Origin: Terriglobia bacterium
GTDB lineage: Bacteria > Acidobacteriota > Terriglobia > Acidiferrales > UBA7541
Length of the DNA stretch: 64,000 bases
Assembly (NCBI GenBank): GCA_020073705.1
Contig: JAIQES010000015.1
Location: 1-64,000 of the forward strand
Direction of reading: 5' to 3'
The notes under the pieces were generated by a model. It searched no databases, was not told the origin of the DNA, and saw only the letters and a program-made list of their open reading frames with translations. The position numbers and the translations under genes were made by a program. Of the stretch, positions 61,564-64,000 are shown piece after piece. How positions within the stretch are numbered: position 1 is the stretch's first letter; every line of letters begins with the position of its first letter.

Positions 61564-62415
61564 ATGAAGGTTGTCTTGTTCTGTGGGGGTCTAGGAATGC
61601 GTCTCCGAGAGTATTCGGAGACCATCCCCAAGCCCATGGTGACTATCGGTTATCGGCCCATTCTCTGGCATGTCATGAAATACTATGCCCACTACGGTCA
61701 CAAGGACTTCATCTTGTGCTTGGGGCATCGAGCCGACGCTGTCAAGAATTATTTCCTGAATTACAATGAATGCGCCTCCAATGACTTTGTCCTGTCTGGC
61801 GGCGGGAAAAAGCTAGAACTATTTAATAGTGACATCCATGACTGGCGAATTACGTTCGCGGACACAGGGATCAACTCGAATATCGGCCAACGCCTGAAAG
61901 CAGTCGAGAGGTACCTTGAAGGAGAGGAAGAATTCCTGGCCAATTATAGCGATGGTCTCACCGACCTGCCGCTTCCGCAGCAGCTCGAACACTTTCACCA
62001 GCACGGGAAAATTGCAAGCTTTCTCTGCGTCCGGCCGAACCTCAGCTATCACTTGGTTTCGATGCAAGAGGACAGCAGTAGCTTGGTCTCAGGGATCCAC
62101 GCCATGAACAATGGCACCGTGCGGATCAATGGAGGCTTTTTCATTTTCAAAAAGAACATTTTTGATTATATCCGGGAGAAAGAGGAACTTGTAAGCGAGC
62201 CTTTTCAGAGACTCGTCGGAGAAAAACAATTGATTGCCTACTCGTATGATGGCTTCTGGGCGAGCATGGACACCTTTAAAGACAAGCAGCAGTTGGAAAG
62301 CTTATGTGCGGGCGGCGCTGCCCCGTGGGAAGTGTGGAAGAGCAACGGCCAGTGTGGAAGACCAAAGGCGAATCCTAGAGCGAACGTACCGAGTGAGCCT
62401 CCATGCATTCCCTAA
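61564..62415 (+). CDS. rfbF: Glucose-1-phosphate cytidylyltransferase-like nucleotidyltransferase
   Basis: This 283-residue enzyme has the nucleotidyltransferase start VVLFCGGLGMRLREYSETIPKPMVTIG (normally GGxGTRL..KP), ILWHVMKYYAHYGHKDFILCLGH, FLANYSDGLTDLPL (metal Asp) and INGGFFIFKKNIFDYI, all typical of RfbF/glucose-1-phosphate cytidylyltransferases. It would make CDP-glucose or a related CDP-sugar. The first loop has GLGMRL in place of GxGTRL, a Thr-to-Met change worth noting. GAAGGAGG precedes the ATG. No CDP-glucose 4,6-dehydratase (RfbG) is present before the window end. Confidence 0.88.
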   Translation: MKVVLFCGGLGMRLREYSETIPKPMVTIGYRPILWHVMKYYAHYGHKDFILCLGHRADAVKNYFLNYNECASNDFVLSGGGKKLELFNSDIHDWRITFADTGINSNIGQRLKAVERYLEGEEEFLANYSDGLTDLPLPQQLEHFHQHGKIASFLCVRPNLSYHLVSMQEDSSSLVSGIHAMNNGTVRINGGFFIFKKNIFDYIREKEELVSEPFQRLVGEKQLIAYSYDGFWASMDTFKDKQQLESLCAGGAAPWEVWKSNGQCGRPKANPRANVPSEPPCIP

Positions 62416-63053
62416 ACCTGCCCTTCGACGCAGGGTCCGCCCCTAACATCCTGTGTTTGGGAGCACATTCGGACGATATCGAAATTGGTTGTGGCGGTAC
62501 AATCCTCCGCCTAGCCCAGCAGTATCCGAAATGCGTGTTCCACTGGGTCATATTCAGCGCCCTTGGAGTTCGGGCTACTGAGGCGCAACGCGCGGCCGCG
62601 TTGTTTGCCGGAGCCACTGCGATCAGGGGGCCACTGCTCAAGTCATTCGCGGACGGATTTATGCCGTTTGTGGGCGCCGAAGTGAAAGCGGTTTTCGAAG
62701 AGTTAAAGACGACTGCCCCGGACCTCATTTTCACTCACAACCGCGAGGATGCGCACCAGGACCACCGCTTGTTAGCGGAATTGACTTGGAACACGTTTCG
62801 GGACCATTTGATCCTGGAGTACGAAATTCCGAAGTATGACGGTGACTTGGGACAGCCGACCTTGTTCGTGCCACTTGAGTCCGAGGTGTGTGAGAGGAAA
62901 GTTCGCTACATCATGGACAGCTTCCAATCCCAACACACCAAACGCTGGTTTCAACAGAATACATTTCTTTCCCTCATGCGATTGCGGGGGATGGAATGCA
63001 ATGCTCCGAGCGGTTACGCCGAGGCGTTCCACTGCCGCAAGCTGGTGCTGTGA
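62403..63053 (+). CDS. PIG-L family (LmbE-like) deacetylase
   Basis: This 216-residue metal-dependent N-deacetylase has LCLGAHSDDIEIGCGGTIL (Zn ligands His and Asp, related to the PHPDD motif) and FTHNREDAHQDHRLLAE (HxxDxHxDH). PIG-L enzymes remove acetyl groups from GlcNAc-type sugars. It overlaps the cytidylyltransferase gene by 13 bases. It is the last intact gene before the transposase remnant and probably gives a free amino sugar in the final repeat unit or precursor. Confidence 0.9.
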   Translation: MHSLNLPFDAGSAPNILCLGAHSDDIEIGCGGTILRLAQQYPKCVFHWVIFSALGVRATEAQRAAALFAGATAIRGPLLKSFADGFMPFVGAEVKAVFEELKTTAPDLIFTHNREDAHQDHRLLAELTWNTFRDHLILEYEIPKYDGDLGQPTLFVPLESEVCERKVRYIMDSFQSQHTKRWFQQNTFLSLMRLRGMECNAPSGYAEAFHCRKLVL

Positions 63054-63125
63054 AGTGTATGAAACGTGATCTTTATTGGTGGCGTGGAGTGTTGGGATCG
63101 ATAGCGCAGCCGCGGCGACTGATCT

Positions 63126-63830
63126 AGGCCGGGTTCAGGCCATTTTCCAAGGCGCGATTCTTTCCCTCCTGGAGCCTCCTCCGGTCTTCACCAACCGCTG
63201 TTGCAGACTGGTCAGCGACCAGTTCTCGATTCGCTCGGGCAACGCCAGCCGACGCCAAAGATTGCCCAGGTTGTACGCCAGCGCACTCAACCCCAATCGC
63301 ACCTCGTCGCAGCGGAAACCATGGCAGCTCAGCCGGGTCATCTTGACCGCCTGCTTGCCCTCCTTGATCCGCTGCTCCGCTGTTCCCCGCTTGTTGTAGA
63401 AGTGCACTACCGCCCGGCTGTCCGTCTCCAGATTGGTCACAATCAAGCCCACTCGGGGGAGGCACCACTCCCCAGCATGAAACTCCGTCTTCCCCACCAC
63501 CCGCCGCGCTGTCTCCCAACTCGCAGCTTGGTAAAGAAAGCCTTTGTACTACACGATAGGTTTGTGACAACTCGGCCAACCCACCGGGCCCGTTAGCAAC
63601 TCCTCTATATCTCGTTCCACACTATCGTTGGCGGATAACCGGATCGCATATTTCACCCCGCGCTTCTTCCATCGCTTCGTAGATCTCCGGCTTGGCAAAC
63701 GCACCGTCCGCCCGAAACACCACTTCCTTGCCCGTGCTTCGCTGACGCTCGATCTCTGGCAGTAACAACTCTTCCCAATCCTCCGCACTATGCACCTTGC
63801 CCGGACGCAGCTTCGCCGCCAAGCAGTCCC
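63126..63830 (-). pseudogene. Frameshifted IS1380-type transposase remnant
   Basis: Pieces of one transposase are spread over several frames: KEVVFRADGAFAKPEIYEAMEE (63622-63822), VKYAIRLSANDSVERDIEELLTGPVG (frame ending at 63549) and VGLIVTNLETDSRAVVHFYNKRGTAEQRIKEGKQAVKMTRLSCHGFR with LSALAYNLGNLWRRLALP (63135-63500). These match the IS1380 DDE family pattern, including the YNKRGTAEQ segment. At least two frameshifts are visible. The C terminus is altered after RLVKTGGGS, and the N-terminal part is missing or degraded by 63830. It is not functional. No clear terminal repeats were found; 63831-64000 shows nothing else. Confidence 0.75.
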
Positions 63831-64000
63831 CCTAGAAACGAAGCTGGACAAGAATTTGCCAATTAGTGGAACTTCCAAGGATACTCTATAGCCTGCCCGA
63901 TCAAGATCCCATGGATTTTTTCACGTAACCAATTAATAGTAAATCACTTAGAAGATTTTTCCGATATTTTCCCTCCGGTTTCAGAATTGCTAAGGAAGGG

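Overview
The window looks like a chromosome segment of a soil-type Acidobacteriota bacterium, of the Solibacter/Koribacter kind. I infer this from gene content, from a mix of GC-rich metabolic genes and less GC-rich polysaccharide genes, and from IS256-type and IS1380-type transposase remnants that resemble ones I recall from that phylum. It is not a database result. No rRNA gene, intact tRNA gene or CRISPR array was seen.

Region 1 (1-9.4 kb) starts with the last residues of a fibronectin type III protein. A four-gene molybdenum hydroxylase follows (FAD subunit, 2Fe-2S subunit, and a molybdopterin subunit split into two genes), in the order known for nicotinate dehydrogenase NdhFSLM. A degenerate tRNA-Pro remnant lies just after it. 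Next come a receiver-PilZ response regulator and a large GAF/PAS hybrid histidine kinase on the minus strand, an HxlR-type regulator and a scrap of an RHS/YD-repeat protein.

Region 2 (9.4-19.1 kb) is a minus-strand operon for corrinoid-dependent methyl transfer. In transcription order it encodes a MetV-MetF fusion, a corrinoid protein, a UroD-type methyltransferase, a MetH-activation-like protein, a RACo-type corrinoid activator, a methyl-THF methyltransferase and an amidohydrolase. This is the four-component O-demethylase layout (MT I, corrinoid protein, MT II, activating enzyme) plus a route from methyl-THF to methylene-THF. A palindrome overlaps the predicted promoter, and a MarR regulator gene lies nearby.

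Region 3 (19.1-63.1 kb) is a large exopolysaccharide/O-antigen locus in about five transcription units. Each unit starts with a sigma-54 type -24/-12 promoter (19336, 21408, 25720, 50564, 53772). Four of these are followed, 32-37 bases after the -12 GC, by an element that almost matches the ops/JUMPstart sequence of enterobacteria (GGCGGTAGCNT). The second unit begins with a NusG paralogue related to RfaH/UpxY. The sequence therefore suggests a combined sigma-54 plus NusG-paralogue/ops antitermination regulon for long polysaccharide operons, including its own regulator gene. The units encode: an initiating sugar phosphate transferase with a degenerate GGDEF-like domain; two copies of a WbpB/WbpD/WbpE module (one with WbpB and WbpD fused) plus a WbpI-type epimerase for diacetamido-uronic acid sugars; a block of glycosyltransferases, deacetylase-like proteins, a toroid protein, ATP-grasp and PHP proteins; an AlgD-like dehydrogenase; a modified asparagine-synthase homologue; a Wzy/WaaL-type polymerase; a Wzx-type flippase; and a final unit with RfbC-like, RfbF-like and PIG-L enzymes. 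A secreted beta-helix protein and a secreted deacetylase-like protein sit between the third and fourth units.

Region 4 (63.1-64 kb) is a frameshifted IS1380-type transposase. Related IS256-type ends lie at 25.1-25.4 and 47.8-48.0 kb, and a lone copy of the same terminal repeat lies at 19.1 kb.
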